The notes beneath the pieces are model-generated. The model did not search any database. It was not told where the DNA came from and saw only the letters and a list, made by a program, of their open reading frames with translations. The translations under genes were made by a program, and so were the position numbers. From positions 806,001-870,000 of the forward strand of contig QVIN01000001.1 in NCBI GenBank assembly GCA_003416985.1: a stretch of 64,000 nucleotides of DNA. The letters run 5' to 3'. This document shows positions 8,480 through 19,761 of the stretch, in pieces (within the stretch, counting starts at the first letter, position 1; each line of letters opens with the position of its first letter). The stretch comes from Duganella sp. BJB480 (GTDB lineage: Bacteria; Pseudomonadota; Gammaproteobacteria; Burkholderiales; Burkholderiaceae_D).

Positions 8480-10009
8480 TTACTCTTCGCGGCGCAGGTG
8501 CGGGAACAGCAGCACGTCGCGGATGTTCGGCGAGTCGGTGATGATCATCATCAGACGGTCGATGCCGATGCCGCAACCGCCGGCCGGCGGCATGCCGTAT
8601 TCCAGCGCGCGGATGTAGTCGGCGTCGTAGAACATCGCCTCTTCATCGCCCGCATCCTTGGCCGCCACCTGCGACAGGAAACGTGCCGACTGGTCTTCCG
8701 CATCGTTCAACTCGGAGAAGCCGTTGGCGATCTCGCGGCCGACCATGAACAGTTCGAAGCGCTCGGTGATGCCTTCACGCGTGTCCGAAGCACGGGCCAG
8801 CGGCGACACTTCGACCGGATAGTCGATAATGTAGGTCGGTTCCCACAGCTGCGCTTCGGCGGTTTCCTCGAACAGCGCCAGTTGCAGCGCGCCCAGGCCG
8901 GCGGTGGCGAACGGCTTGACGCCGAACTTCAGCAGCTCCTTCTTGATGAACTCAACGTCGGTCAACTGCTCCGGCGTGTAGCCGGGCGCGTACTTGTTGA
9001 TCGCTTCGACGATGGTCAGGCGGTGGAACGGCTTGGCCAGATCCAGCTCGCGGCCGCCGTAGGTCAGCGTCGCGGTGCCGTGCGCGTCGATCGCGGCCTG
9101 GCGGATGATCGCTTCGGTGAAGTCCATCAGCCAGTGGTAATCGGTGTAGGCCGCGTAGAATTCCATCATCGTGAATTCAGGGTTGTGACGGACCGACACG
9201 CCCTCGTTGCGGAAGTTGCGGTTGATCTCGAACACGCGGTCGAAACCGCCGACCACCAGGCGTTTCAGGTACAGCTCGGGCGCGATACGCAGGAACATCT
9301 GCATGTCCAGCGCGTTGTGGTGGGTGATGAAAGGCTTGGCCGCGGCGCCGCCAGGGATGGCGTGCAGCATCGGCGTTTCCACTTCCATGAACTCGTTCTT
9401 CTCCATGAAGCGGCGCATCGACGAGATCGCGGCGGTACGCGCCTTGAAGGTGCGGCGCGTCTCTTCGTTCATGATCAGGTCCACGTAGCGCTGGCGGTAC
9501 TTGGTTTCCTGATCGGCCAGGCCGTGGAACTTGTCCGGCAGCGGGCGCAGCGACTTGGTGATCAGGCGCAGTTCCGACACCTTGATGGTCAGCTCATCGG
9601 TCTTGGTCTTGAACAGCGTGCCGACCACGCCCAGGATGTCGCCCAGGTCGTAGTGGTGCAGCGCGGCCATCGCGGCTTCGCCGGTCAGGTCCAGCGTGGC
9701 GTAGATCTGGATGCGGCCGTCGGCTTTCGGGCCGGACGAATCCTGCAGCGTGGCGAAGGCGGCCTTCTTGCCGGCTTCGCGCTTGAGCATCATGCGGCCG
9801 GCCAGCACCACGGTGACTGGTTCGGCTTCCAGCTCTTCGCGCGACTTCGCGCCATACTGCGCGTGCAGGTCGGCGGCTTTATGTTGTGGCTTGAAGTCGT
9901 TAGGGAAGGCGACGCCTTGTTCGCGGATGGCGGCCAGCTTGGCGCGGCGCTCGGCGATGATCTTGTTTTCGTCCGGCGCTGCTGCTTGTTCTTGAAGATC
10001 CGTAGTCAT
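8480..10009 (-). CDS. lysS: Lysyl-tRNA synthetase, class II
   Basis: A 509-residue class II aminoacyl-tRNA synthetase that charges tRNA-Lys with lysine. The N-terminal OB-fold anticodon-binding domain covers about residues 60-180. It is followed by the catalytic domain with class II motif 1 ([17 protein letters not shown]), motif 2 ([20 protein letters not shown]) and motif 3 near the C-terminus ([17 protein letters not shown]). The length is normal for LysS. It is third in a minus-strand group after prfB and a HAD phosphatase, and is followed by a strong terminator. prfB-lysS adjacency is widespread in proteobacteria; here a phosphatase gene is interposed. Confidence 0.97.
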   Translation of the reverse strand: MTTDLQEQAAAPDENKIIAERRAKLAAIREQGVAFPNDFKPQHKAADLHAQYGAKSREELEAEPVTVVLAGRMMLKREAGKKAAFATLQDSSGPKADGRIQIYATLDLTGEAAMAALHHYDLGDILGVVGTLFKTKTDELTIKVSELRLITKSLRPLPDKFHGLADQETKYRQRYVDLIMNEETRRTFKARTAAISSMRRFMEKNEFMEVETPMLHAIPGGAAAKPFITHHNALDMQMFLRIAPELYLKRLVVGGFDRVFEINRNFRNEGVSVRHNPEFTMMEFYAAYTDYHWLMDFTEAIIRQAAIDAHGTATLTYGGRELDLAKPFHRLTIVEAINKYAPGYTPEQLTDVEFIKKELLKFGVKPFATAGLGALQLALFEETAEAQLWEPTYIIDYPVEVSPLARASDTREGITERFELFMVGREIANGFSELNDAEDQSARFLSQVAAKDAGDEEAMFYDADYIRALEYGMPPAGGCGIGIDRLMMIITDSPNIRDVLLFPHLRREE

Positions 10010-10035
10010 GGTCTGTTCTTTTGTTGAGGTGATGA

Positions 10036-10716
10036 TTAGTTAATGGCGGCGGCGAAGAGCGTTTCGACATCCAGCTCGCTGAAGTCGCGCACGACGGCGA
10101 TGACGTTGTCGAATTCGGCGAAGGCCTCGGCCGGCAGGGTGGTGGTCAGCACCACCGCGCGCATGCCGGCGCGGCGCGCCGCTTCCACGCCCAGCGGCGC
10201 GTCTTCGAACACGATGCTGTGGACGGGCAGGGCGCCGCTGCGCTCCGCCGCCAGCAGGAACACGTCCGGCTCCGGCTTGCCGCGCGCGACGTCGGCGGCG
10301 CCGGCGATGGCGTCGAACTGCTTGCGCAGGTCCAGGCCATCGAGCGTGAAGTCGATGTTCTCGTTCGGCGCGGCGGTGGCCACGGCCAGCTTCACGCCGG
10401 CGCTTTTGGCGCGGGCGATGAAGGCTTCGAAGCCGTCGACCGCCGCCAGGTGCGGCGCGTACAGCTCGCGGTACAGCGATTCCTTCTCGAAGTCGAGCGC
10501 TGCGCTTTCTTCCTTGGACATCGGCTTGCCCAGGTAGGTGCTCATGATTTCATGGCCCTGGCGGCCGGCCGTGGCGCGGAAGAACTCATCGGCGTCGAGG
10601 TCGTGGCCGCGACGGGCGAAGAAGGCCAGCCACGATTTGGTGTGGAAGGCCATGTTGTCGACGATGGTGCCGTCCATGTCGAAGATGAACGCGCGCTGCG
10701 AATTCGAGGAGCTCAT
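10036..10716 (-). CDS. HAD-superfamily phosphatase (beta-phosphoglucomutase/phosphatase-like)
   Basis: A 226-residue HAD hydrolase. Motif I is [10 protein letters not shown] with nucleophile Asp13 and general acid Asp15. An alpha-helical type C1 cap follows. Motif II is the VATAAPNEN segment, motif III the GKPEPDVF lysine, and motif IV the [11 protein letters not shown] acidic pair. This subgroup dephosphorylates sugar phosphates or similar small metabolites; the substrate cannot be read from sequence. The start codon shares one base with the prfB stop (TGATG), indicating translational coupling. A longer open frame reads upstream into prfB in a different frame and is not coding. Confidence 0.9.
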   Translation of the reverse strand: MSSSNSQRAFIFDMDGTIVDNMAFHTKSWLAFFARRGHDLDADEFFRATAGRQGHEIMSTYLGKPMSKEESAALDFEKESLYRELYAPHLAAVDGFEAFIARAKSAGVKLAVATAAPNENIDFTLDGLDLRKQFDAIAGAADVARGKPEPDVFLLAAERSGALPVHSIVFEDAPLGVEAARRAGMRAVVLTTTLPAEAFAEFDNVIAVVRDFSELDVETLFAAAIN

Positions 10717-11820
10717 CAGACGCCTTGCTTCAGCGATGCCGAGATGAAGTCGTCCAGGTCGCCGTCCAGCACGCCCTTGGTGTTGCCGGTCTCGAAGTTG
10801 GTGCGCAAGTCCTTGATGCGGGACTGGTCCAGCACATAGGAGCGGATCTGGTGGCCCCAGCCGACGTCGGTCTTGGAGTCCTCCAGCTTCTGCTGCTCGC
10901 TCATGCGCTTGCGCAGTTCCAGCTCGTACAGCTTCGCCTTCAGCATTTCCATCGCCTCGGCCTTGTTGCGGTGCTGCGAGCGGTCGTTCTGGCACTGGAC
11001 CACGATGCCGGACGGGCCGTGCGTCAGACGCACCGCGGAGTCGGTTTTGTTGATGTGCTGACCACCGGCGCCGGACGCGCGGTAGGTGTCGATGCGCAGG
11101 TCGGCGGGATTGATCTCGATGTCGATCGAGTCATCCACCTCCGGGTACACGAACAGCGACGTGAACGAGGTGTGGCGGCCGTTGGCCGAGTCGAACGGCG
11201 ACTTGCGCACCAGGCGGTGCACGCCGGTCTCGGTGCGCAGGTAGCCGTAGGCGTAGTCGCCTTCGACCTTGATGGTGGCGGTCTTGATGCCGGCCACCTC
11301 GCCGTCGGATTGTTCCATCACCTCGACCTTGAAGCCTTTGCGTTCCGCGTAGCGCAGGTATTGGCGCAGCAGCATCGACGCCCAGTCCTGGGCCTCGGTG
11401 CCGCCGGCGCCGGCCTGGATGTCGATGAAGCAGTTGTTCGGGTCCATCGGATTGTTGAACATCCGGCGGAACTCCATGCCTTCGACGACCTTGCGGACTT
11501 CCTCGGCATCGACGATCAGCGCTTCAAGCGTGTCGTCGTCGCCTTCTTCCTTGGCCATGGCGAACAGGTCGCCCATGTCCTTGAGGTCGGTGTCGGCCTT
11601 GGTCAGCGCGAAGACGATGGCTTCGAGCGATTTCTTTTCCTTGCCGAGATCCTGGGCCTTTTTCGGGTCGTTCCAGACCGTCGGGTCTTCCAGTTCTTCG
11701 TTTACTTGTTCGAGTTTCTCTGACTTTTTATCGAAGTCAAAGATACCTCCGAAGTTCGGCTTCGCGCGAGGTCAGATCGGCGAGCAGGGCGGAGAGGGAG
11801 TTGATGCGTTCGGCTTCCAT
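10716..11820 (-). CDS. prfB: Peptide chain release factor 2, with programmed +1 frameshift
   Basis: RF2 recognises UGA and UAA stop codons and triggers peptide release. The first 27 codons (11820-11740) end ...LRRYL at an in-frame TGA (11739-11737). A +1 shift onto GAC continues 340 codons to 10716, giving 367 residues, the usual RF2 length. The stop-codon recognition motif SPF and the catalytic GGQ loop ([19 protein letters not shown]) are present. As in other bacteria, shortage of RF2 favours frameshifting, so the gene autoregulates. A TATAAT box on the minus strand (11857-11862) is a possible promoter element. The HAD gene overlaps the stop. Confidence 0.97.
11736..11750 (-). promoter_or_regulatory. 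prfB programmed +1 frameshift signal
   Basis: On the minus strand the order is GGAGG (11750-11746), TAT, CTT (11742-11740), TGA (11739-11737), C (11736). This is the classical RF2 recoding site: an internal Shine-Dalgarno sequence a few bases before CTT-TGA-C. The tRNA-Leu on CTT slips onto TTT when the UGA is decoded slowly. The Shine-Dalgarno reads GGAGG rather than the E. coli AGGGGG. Confidence 0.95.
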
Positions 11821-12009
11821 GTTTTCTTCTTTTCTAAGGCTGAAATCAAACCTTCGATTATACCCTAGCCGGGCCGTTCCCTTGCAGCTAAATGGGCAGC
11901 GCGACGCCGGTGCCTGCGCGGTCGGCCCATCGCCCGCGCCGGTGGAGGCGAAAAGCTGACATTTTTGCCACACAAAGCATAAAAATATGGCCTCTCCCCC
12001 TTAAGTTGC

Positions 12010-12038
12010 TTGATGCAAGGAAATCGCGTGCGTATGAT
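12010..12038 (+). promoter_or_regulatory. Probable sigma-70 promoter for cpdB
   Basis: TTGATG (12010-12015), 17-bp spacer, TATGAT (12033-12038), about 50 bp upstream of the cpdB start. Four of six and five of six matches to the consensus boxes at ideal spacing. Confidence 0.55.
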
Positions 12039-12088
12039 GTTGCGCATCGGTCCGTTGCCAAAAAGTTGCAACTTTAGATAGTTCCCTC

Positions 12089-14104
12089 ATGCGCCCAGCA
12101 GTTTGCCGCCTCACACTCGCGTTGCCCACCTTGTTGCTCGGCTGTGCCGGCCTGCCGCACGGCGAGACCACGCCCGTGGGCGCGCAGGCCACGCTGGCGC
12201 TGCTGGAAACCACCGACCTGCACGCGACCGTGCTCAGTTACGACTACTACAAGCTGAAGGCCGATCCGTCGATAGGCCTGGAGCGCACCGCGACGCTGAT
12301 CAAACAGGCGCGCGCCGAATTCCCCAACAATTTGCTGCTCGATAACGGCGACGCCATCCAGGGCACGGCGCTGGCCGACTACCAGGCGCTGGTTGCGCCG
12401 GTGCCGTGCGGGCAGCCGCTGGCCATCTACAAGGCCATGAACGCGCTGGGCGTGGACGGCGGCGGCATCGGCAACCACGAATTCAATTACGGGCTGGCCT
12501 ACCTGAACCAGGTCACCGCCAGCCATTTCGACGTGGACGGCGTGCCGGCCAACGCGCCGCGCTGCGCCGGGCCGGACTTCCCCATCGTGCTGGCGAATAT
12601 CTACAGCGCGAAGACCAGGCAGCCGCTGTTCGAGCCATACCGCATCCTCACGCGCCGGATCAGCGCCACCGGCCCCGATGGCAAGCCGGTGGCGGCGACG
12701 ATCAAGGTCGGCATCATCGGCTTTGCGCCGACGGTGGTCATGTCGTGGGATAAGCACTGGCTGGAAGGTAAAGTCTACGCCGAAGGCGTGCGCGAAACTG
12801 CGCTCAAGTACATCCCGCAAATGCGCGCGCAGGGCGCGGACCTGGTGGTGGCCATCTCGCACGGCGGCCTCGATGGCGCGCCGTATTCGCCGGAGATGGA
12901 GAACGCCAACTACTACCTGGCGCAGGTGCCGGGCGTGGACGCGATGATGATCGGCCACTCGCACCAGCCATTCCCGGACGCCGCCAGCAAGGTGCCGGAG
13001 TTCGGCCTGCCGAACGTGGACAAGGCCAAGGGCACGGTCCACGGCGTGCCCGCCGTGATGGCCAACCTGTGGGGCAAGCACCTGGGCGTGATCGGCCTGC
13101 GCCTGAAGTACGACGGCAAGGCCTGGGTGGTGGACAAGAGCCGCACCACGGTCGAAGTGCGCTCGACGCGCAACGCCGACGGCAGCTACGTCGCCGCCGA
13201 TCCCGCCATCGCGCCGATGGTCGCGGCCGAGCACGAAGCCACCATCGGCTACGTGAAAACGCCGGTCGGCAGCAGCGACTTCCGCATGACGACCTATTTC
13301 GCCGACGTCGGCGACAGCAGCGCCATCGAGGTGGTGAACCAGGCGCAGACCGCCTACGTGCAAAACTACGTCAAGGCCAACCTGCCGCAGTACGCGGCGC
13401 TGCCGGTGCTGTCGATGGCGTCGCCGTTCAAGGCCGGCGCCGCCGGCGCGGGCGACTACACCGACGTCAAGCCGGGCGGCCTGGCGCTGAACAACGTGGC
13501 GGACCTGTACCTGTACCCGAACGCGCTGCATGTGGTGAAGGTGGATGGCGCCGGCTTGAAGGCCTGGCTGGAAAAGGCGGCGGAACGCTTCAACCGCATC
13601 GACCCGGCCAGCGGCGCGCAGCAGGAACTGGTCAACACGGCGGTCCCCGGCTTCAATTTCGACATGCTGAGCGACGCCGACATCAGCTACCAGATCGACG
13701 TGACCAAGCCGGCCGGCCAGCGCATCGCGGCCTTGCGGTACAAGGGCGCGGCGCTGTCGCCGGCGCAGGAATTCCTGGTCGCGACGAATAACTACCGCGC
13801 CAGCGGCGGCGGTGCCTTCCCCGGACTGGATGGCGGCAAGACCGTCCTGGCATCGCCGGACGCCAGCCGCGATGTGCTGATCGCCTACATTCAGCAGCAG
13901 AAGAACGTGACCCGCGCCCGCAACGGCTCCGCGCGCAGCTGGCGTTTCGCGCCGGTGGCGGTCAAGGGCACGGTGGTGTTTCACTCCGCCCCCAACATGG
14001 TGGAACTGGCGAGGGAGGCGGGCCTGAAGGCCGTCACCCAGATCAAAACGGACGATGGCGGCGGCAAGGGCCTGGCCCTGTACGCCATCGATTTGGCCAT
14101 ATGA
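12089..14104 (+). CDS. cpdB: Bifunctional 2',3'-cyclic-nucleotide 2'-phosphodiesterase/3'-nucleotidase
   Basis: A 671-residue exported nucleotidase of the UshA/CpdB family. It converts 2',3'-cyclic nucleotides to 3'-nucleotides and then nucleosides outside the cytoplasm, salvaging RNA breakdown products. The metallophosphatase domain (about 35-340) shows the two-metal motifs TTDLHATV, LLDNGDAIQGT, GIGNHEFNYG, ISHGGLDG and GHSHQPFP. The C-terminal 5'-nucleotidase substrate-binding domain ends with SGGGAFPGL and RSWRF. The leader ends LLLG-C, so it may be lipidated rather than freely periplasmic, unlike E. coli CpdB. The Sel1 gene follows with its start overlapping or just after the stop. Confidence 0.94.
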   Translation: MRPAVCRLTLALPTLLLGCAGLPHGETTPVGAQATLALLETTDLHATVLSYDYYKLKADPSIGLERTATLIKQARAEFPNNLLLDNGDAIQGTALADYQALVAPVPCGQPLAIYKAMNALGVDGGGIGNHEFNYGLAYLNQVTASHFDVDGVPANAPRCAGPDFPIVLANIYSAKTRQPLFEPYRILTRRISATGPDGKPVAATIKVGIIGFAPTVVMSWDKHWLEGKVYAEGVRETALKYIPQMRAQGADLVVAISHGGLDGAPYSPEMENANYYLAQVPGVDAMMIGHSHQPFPDAASKVPEFGLPNVDKAKGTVHGVPAVMANLWGKHLGVIGLRLKYDGKAWVVDKSRTTVEVRSTRNADGSYVAADPAIAPMVAAEHEATIGYVKTPVGSSDFRMTTYFADVGDSSAIEVVNQAQTAYVQNYVKANLPQYAALPVLSMASPFKAGAAGAGDYTDVKPGGLALNNVADLYLYPNALHVVKVDGAGLKAWLEKAAERFNRIDPASGAQQELVNTAVPGFNFDMLSDADISYQIDVTKPAGQRIAALRYKGAALSPAQEFLVATNNYRASGGGAFPGLDGGKTVLASPDASRDVLIAYIQQQKNVTRARNGSARSWRFAPVAVKGTVVFHSAPNMVELAREAGLKAVTQIKTDDGGGKGLALYAIDLAI

Positions 14105-14115
14105 ACGGAGGACGC

Positions 14116-14640
14116 ATGAAGCAGGGGCGTAGAGTGCTGGCGGGCTTGTTGCTGGCGGCGGCCGGTATCGCAAATTGCGCGGCGGCCGGGCCGGTCGACG
14201 AGGCGCGCCTGTACCTGCGCGGCGGCTCGGGCGTGGCCGCCAACCTGCCGAAAGCGTTTTCGATCTTCAGCACCGCCGCCAAGGCCGGCGATCCGCTGGC
14301 CGCCTACTACCTGGGCATGATGTACCGGAACGGCATGGCGGTCGCGCGCGACGCCAAGGCTGCGGCCCGCTGGTTGAAGTTCGCGGCCGACCGCCAGATG
14401 CCGGCCGCGATGTTCGCGCTGGCGAACCTGTACCTGAGCGGCGACGGCGTCAAGCGCGACGAGCAGGCCGCGCGCCACCTGATAGAAAAAGCCGCCGATC
14501 TGGAGTATCCTGAAGCGGTGATGGCGATGGCCATCGGCCTGCGCGACGGCTCCATGGGCTTCGACCGCAACGAGGCGCTGTCCGAAACGCAGATGCGCTT
14601 CGCCAATCGCGCCCTGGCGCAGCGCACCTCCGGCATGTAA
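14116..14640 (+). CDS. Exported Sel1-repeat (TPR-like) protein
   Basis: A 174-residue protein with a cleavable signal peptide (hydrophobic LAGLLLAAAG core). It carries about three Sel1-like repeats of ~36 residues, for example AAYYLGMMYRNGMAVARDAK followed by AAMFALANLYLSGDGVKRD. Sel1 solenoids are protein-interaction scaffolds, and no enzymatic motif is present. The first possible ATG (14101) overlaps the cpdB stop, but the ATG at 14116 has ACGGAGGA just upstream and is preferred. Likely co-transcribed with cpdB. Confidence 0.82.
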   Translation: MKQGRRVLAGLLLAAAGIANCAAAGPVDEARLYLRGGSGVAANLPKAFSIFSTAAKAGDPLAAYYLGMMYRNGMAVARDAKAAARWLKFAADRQMPAAMFALANLYLSGDGVKRDEQAARHLIEKAADLEYPEAVMAMAIGLRDGSMGFDRNEALSETQMRFANRALAQRTSGM

Positions 14641-14728
14641 TTCCGGCCCGCCGAGGCACGCCTTCCTTACTGCTTGCTTACACGCGGCGGCCCCTCTGCG
14701 GCTTGCTGCGATGCCGCACATCTATCTG

Positions 14729-14757
14729 TTGCCGCTGCCGATCTACTACCCTACAAT
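14729..14757 (+). promoter_or_regulatory. Probable sigma-70 promoter of the liv operon
   Basis: TTGCCG (14729-14734), 17-bp spacer, TACAAT (14752-14757), about 80 bp upstream of livK. Near-consensus boxes at optimal spacing. Confidence 0.6.
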
Positions 14758-14838
14758 GGCCCATCGATGGGGAGCCCATCCGGCCGAATTTCCCACGTAA
14801 GCGACTACTATAAGAACGTTGTAAACAGGAGATCACAG

Positions 14839-15996
14839 ATGAATTTCAAGTTGAAATTGCTCGTTGCAGGCATGGCACTCGGTTTCTCGGCTTCCTCGAT
14901 GGCGGCTGATCCCATCAAGATCGGCGTGGCCGGTCCTTTCACCGGCGGTTCGGCGCCGATGGGCGTGTCCATGCGCGACGGCGTCAAGCTGGCCGTGGCG
15001 GAGATTAACGCCAAGGGCGGCCTGCTGGGCCGCCAGATCCAGCTGGTGGAGCGCGACGACGAAGCCAAGAACGAACGCGGCGTGCAGATCGCCCAGGAAT
15101 TGATCAACAAGGAAAAGGTCACCGCCACCGTCGGCTACATCAACACCGGCGTGGCCCTGGCTTCGCAGCGCTTCTACCAGGAAGCCAAGATCCCGGTCAT
15201 GAACAACGTCGCCACCGGCTCCATCGTCACCCGCCAGTTCGCCGACCAACCTGAAAACTACATCTTCCGCAACTCCGCCAACGACACCATCCAGTCGCAC
15301 ATGATCGTGCAGGAAGCGGTCGATCATCGCAAGTTCAAGAAGGTCGCCATCCTGGCCGACTCCACCAACTACGGCCAGCTTGGCCGTGAGGACCTGGAAA
15401 AGGCGCTGGCCCTGAAGAAGATGAGCGCCGTCGCCATCGAAAAATACAACCTGAAGGACGTCGACATGACGGCCCAGCTGCTCAAGGCCAAGCAGGCCGG
15501 CGCCGAAGTGGTGCTGACCTACGGTATCGGCCCGGAGCTGGCGCAGATCGCCAACGGCATGGAGAAGCTGGGCTGGAAAGTGCCGCTGATCGGCAGCTGG
15601 ACGCTGTCGATGGCTAACTTCATCGACAACGCCGGCAAGAACGGCAACGGCACCCGCATGCCGCAGACCTTCATCCAGGACCCGAACACGCCGAAGCGCA
15701 AGGCCTTCATCGACGCCTACGTCAAGGCCTACCATCCGCCTGGCGACCGCATGCCGTCGCCGGTGTCGGCGGCGCAGGGCTACGATTCGATCTATCTGCT
15801 GGCTGCGGCCATCAAGCAGGCCGGTTCCACCGACGGTCCTAAAGTCAAGGCCGCGCTGGAGAACCTGAACGAGAAGATCGACGGCGTGGTCACCACCTAT
15901 AACAAGCCGTTCAGCAAAGACAATCACGAAGCGATCACCGCCGACATCACCGTCTTCGGTGAAGTCAAAGATGGCAAAGTAGTGCTGGCCAAGTAA
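14839..15996 (+). CDS. livK: Branched-chain amino acid ABC transporter, periplasmic binding protein
   Basis: A 385-residue periplasmic substrate-binding protein (type I fold, Peripla_BP_6). The signal peptide is cleaved after SSMA, and the mature protein begins DPIKIGVAGPFTGG, typical of LivJ/LivK and related amide/amino acid binders. It delivers Leu/Ile/Val or a similar ligand to LivHMGF. The open frame reaches back to 14674, but the ATG at 14839 is preceded by AGGAGA and starts the signal peptide. It is separated from livH by a hairpin terminator, consistent with excess production of the binding protein. Exact ligand specificity is uncertain because this family also binds urea, amides and aromatic acids. 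Confidence 0.93.
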   Translation: MNFKLKLLVAGMALGFSASSMAADPIKIGVAGPFTGGSAPMGVSMRDGVKLAVAEINAKGGLLGRQIQLVERDDEAKNERGVQIAQELINKEKVTATVGYINTGVALASQRFYQEAKIPVMNNVATGSIVTRQFADQPENYIFRNSANDTIQSHMIVQEAVDHRKFKKVAILADSTNYGQLGREDLEKALALKKMSAVAIEKYNLKDVDMTAQLLKAKQAGAEVVLTYGIGPELAQIANGMEKLGWKVPLIGSWTLSMANFIDNAGKNGNGTRMPQTFIQDPNTPKRKAFIDAYVKAYHPPGDRMPSPVSAAQGYDSIYLLAAAIKQAGSTDGPKVKAALENLNEKIDGVVTTYNKPFSKDNHEAITADITVFGEVKDGKVVLAK

Positions 15997-16015
15997 GCTC
16001 GCGAGTCTTCGTACT

Positions 16016-16050
16016 GGCCAGTCTTGAGGATTCAAGCCTGGCCTTTTTCT
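16016..16050 (+). terminator. Intra-operon hairpin terminator between livK and livH
   Basis: GGCCAG (16016-16021), one mismatch, CTTGA (16023-16027), GGAT loop, TCAAG (16032-16036), mismatch, CTGGCC (16038-16043), then five T (16044-16048). The stem is strong with a T-tract. Its position suggests partial termination, so the binding protein is made in excess of the membrane complex. Confidence 0.8.
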
Positions 16051-16074
16051 TGTCGTCCTAAAGTGGTGGTTATC

Positions 16075-16965
16075 ATGGAAATCTTCCTGCAACTGGCATT
16101 CAGCGGCATCGCGCTCGGCATGATCTACGCCGTCATCGCGTTCGGCTATCAGCTCACCTTCGCCACGTCCGGCACGCTCAACTTCGGGCAAGGGGAGTCG
16201 CTGATGCTGGGCGCCCTGGTCGGGCTTAGCCTGGTCGGCACCATCCACGGCGGGCCTTACATGAGCTACCTGCTGATGATCCCCCTGGTGATCGTGTTCG
16301 GCGCGCTGCAAGGCATGTTCGTCGAGTGGATAGGCGTGCGGCCGGCGATCAAGATCAAGTCGGAGTTCGGCTGGATCATGTCGACCATCGCGCTGGCCAT
16401 CATCTTCAAGAACGTGGCCGAGAACATCTGGGGCAAGGACGACCTGACCTTCCCGTCGCCATTGAGCTCCGCGCCGTTCCAGGTGCTGGGCGCGAACGTG
16501 CAGCCGATGCAGGTGGCGGTGATCGTCGGCGCGCTGGCGATCATGGCGGCGGTGGAGATCTTCAACCGCAAATCCATCTACGGCAAGGCGGTGGTGGCCA
16601 CCGCCAACGATCGCGACGCGGCGGGCCTGATGGGCATTAACACCCGCATGGTGATCACGTTCTCGTACGCGCTGTCGTCGGCGACGGCGGCGTTTGCCGG
16701 CGTGCTGGTGGCGCCGCTCACGCTCACCGGCGCCACCATGGGCGCCTCGCTCGGCCTGAAGGCGTTCGCGGTGGCGATCATCGGCGGCTTGACCTCCGGC
16801 GTCGGCGCCATTGTCGGCGGCCTGATACTGGGCATCGCCGAGACCACCACCGGCTACTACGTTTCGACCGGCTACAAGGAAGTACCTGGACTGCTGCTGC
16901 TCCTGCTGGTACTGGCGATCAAGCCGTCCGGCCTGTTCGGCAAAGCCGCCATCAAAAAGGTCTGA
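16075..16965 (+). CDS. livH: Branched-chain amino acid ABC transporter permease LivH
   Basis: A 296-residue inner-membrane permease of the LivH type, with about eight hydrophobic helices. Conserved features include the N-terminal GMIYAVIAFGYQLTFATSGTLNFGQGE segment, found in LivH as a LIV-permease signature, and the cytoplasmic loop near FEALRDS-equivalent ATANDRDAAGLMGIN, which contacts the ATPase. It pairs with the LivM domain of the next gene. The ATG at 16075 fits the family start; an earlier in-frame start at 16024 would lie inside the terminator. livM follows after 3 bp. Confidence 0.93.
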   Translation: MEIFLQLAFSGIALGMIYAVIAFGYQLTFATSGTLNFGQGESLMLGALVGLSLVGTIHGGPYMSYLLMIPLVIVFGALQGMFVEWIGVRPAIKIKSEFGWIMSTIALAIIFKNVAENIWGKDDLTFPSPLSSAPFQVLGANVQPMQVAVIVGALAIMAAVEIFNRKSIYGKAVVATANDRDAAGLMGINTRMVITFSYALSSATAAFAGVLVAPLTLTGATMGASLGLKAFAVAIIGGLTSGVGAIVGGLILGIAETTTGYYVSTGYKEVPGLLLLLLVLAIKPSGLFGKAAIKKV

Positions 16966-16968
16966 CCC

Positions 16969-18918
<1,950 letters not shown>

Positions 18919-18930
18919 AGAGGACAGCAC

Positions 18931-19659
18931 ATGCTATCGATCACCAATCTGCACGCGTCGTACGGCAAAGTCGAGGTCCTGCACGGCATCTCGCTGGAGG
19001 TCCCGAAGGGCAAGCTGGTCACGCTGATCGGCTCCAACGGCGCCGGCAAGACCACCACCATGCGCGCCATCTCCGGCATGCTCAAGCCGAAGGAGGGCAA
19101 GGTCACGCTGGACGGCAAGGACATCACCGGCGCCGATTCGCACAAGATCGCGCGCGCCGGCCTGGCGCATTCGCCGGAAGGGCGGCGCGTGTTCGCGTCG
19201 ATGACGGTCACGGACAACCTGCTGCTGGGCGCATTCCCGCGCTTCACGCGCGCCCGGCCCAAGGGCGACATCAAGCGCGACCTGGAAAAATCGCTGGAAC
19301 TGTTCCCGCGCCTGAAGGAGCGGCAGCACCAGCTGGCCGGCACGCTGTCCGGCGGCGAGCAGCAGATGCTGGCGATGGCGCGCGCCGTCATGCTCAACCC
19401 GGAAGTGATCCTGCTCGACGAACCGTCGATGGGCCTGGCGCCCATCCTGGTCGAGGAAGTGTTCCGCATCATCCAGCGCCTGAAGTCCGAAGGCGTGACG
19501 ATGCTGCTGGTGGAGCAGTTCGCCGCCGCCGCGCTGAACGTGGCGGACTACGGCTACGTGCTGGAAAACGGCACGATCTCGGTCCACGGCCCGGCGGAGA
19601 GCCTCAAGACCGACCCGAAAGTGATCGCCGCCTACCTCGGCGGCGGACAGGGGCATTAA
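18931..19659 (+). CDS. livF: Branched-chain amino acid ABC transporter ATPase LivF
   Basis: A 242-residue ABC ATPase. Walker A is GSNGAGKTT, the signature is LSGGEQQMLAMARA, Walker B is VILLDEPSMGLAP, and the switch region is MLLVEQF with Q in place of the His, typical of LivF. It pairs with the LivG domain of the preceding fused protein to power import. The start follows AGAGGA. It is the last gene of the liv operon, and an AT-rich gap with a new promoter follows. No obvious terminator hairpin is seen directly after the stop. Confidence 0.95.
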   Translation: MLSITNLHASYGKVEVLHGISLEVPKGKLVTLIGSNGAGKTTTMRAISGMLKPKEGKVTLDGKDITGADSHKIARAGLAHSPEGRRVFASMTVTDNLLLGAFPRFTRARPKGDIKRDLEKSLELFPRLKERQHQLAGTLSGGEQQMLAMARAVMLNPEVILLDEPSMGLAPILVEEVFRIIQRLKSEGVTMLLVEQFAAAALNVADYGYVLENGTISVHGPAESLKTDPKVIAAYLGGGQGH

Positions 19660-19701
19660 CTTACTAGCAAAATAAAAGTTATATATTTTAGAATAAATCA
19701 A

Positions 19702-19730
19702 TTGCCGCACGGAAATTCGATAGATATAAT
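19702..19730 (+). promoter_or_regulatory. Sigma-70 promoter for the two-partner secretion locus
   Basis: TTGCCG (19702-19707), 17-bp spacer, perfect TATAAT (19725-19730), about 31 bp upstream of the tpsB start in an AT-rich 100-bp gap. This is one of the clearest promoters in the window and implies expression independent of liv. Confidence 0.75.
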
Positions 19731-19761
19731 TTGCAACTATTGAGTTTCTGTAGGGCAATAA

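Noticed and set aside
8435..10027. A 530-codon plus-strand open frame opposite lysS
   Set aside because: LysS is unambiguous on the minus strand; the opposite frame is compositional.
10717..10995. N-terminal extension of the HAD phosphatase frame
   Set aside because: It lies inside prfB in another frame; the DxDGT motif sits 13 residues after the ATG at 10716, as in the family.
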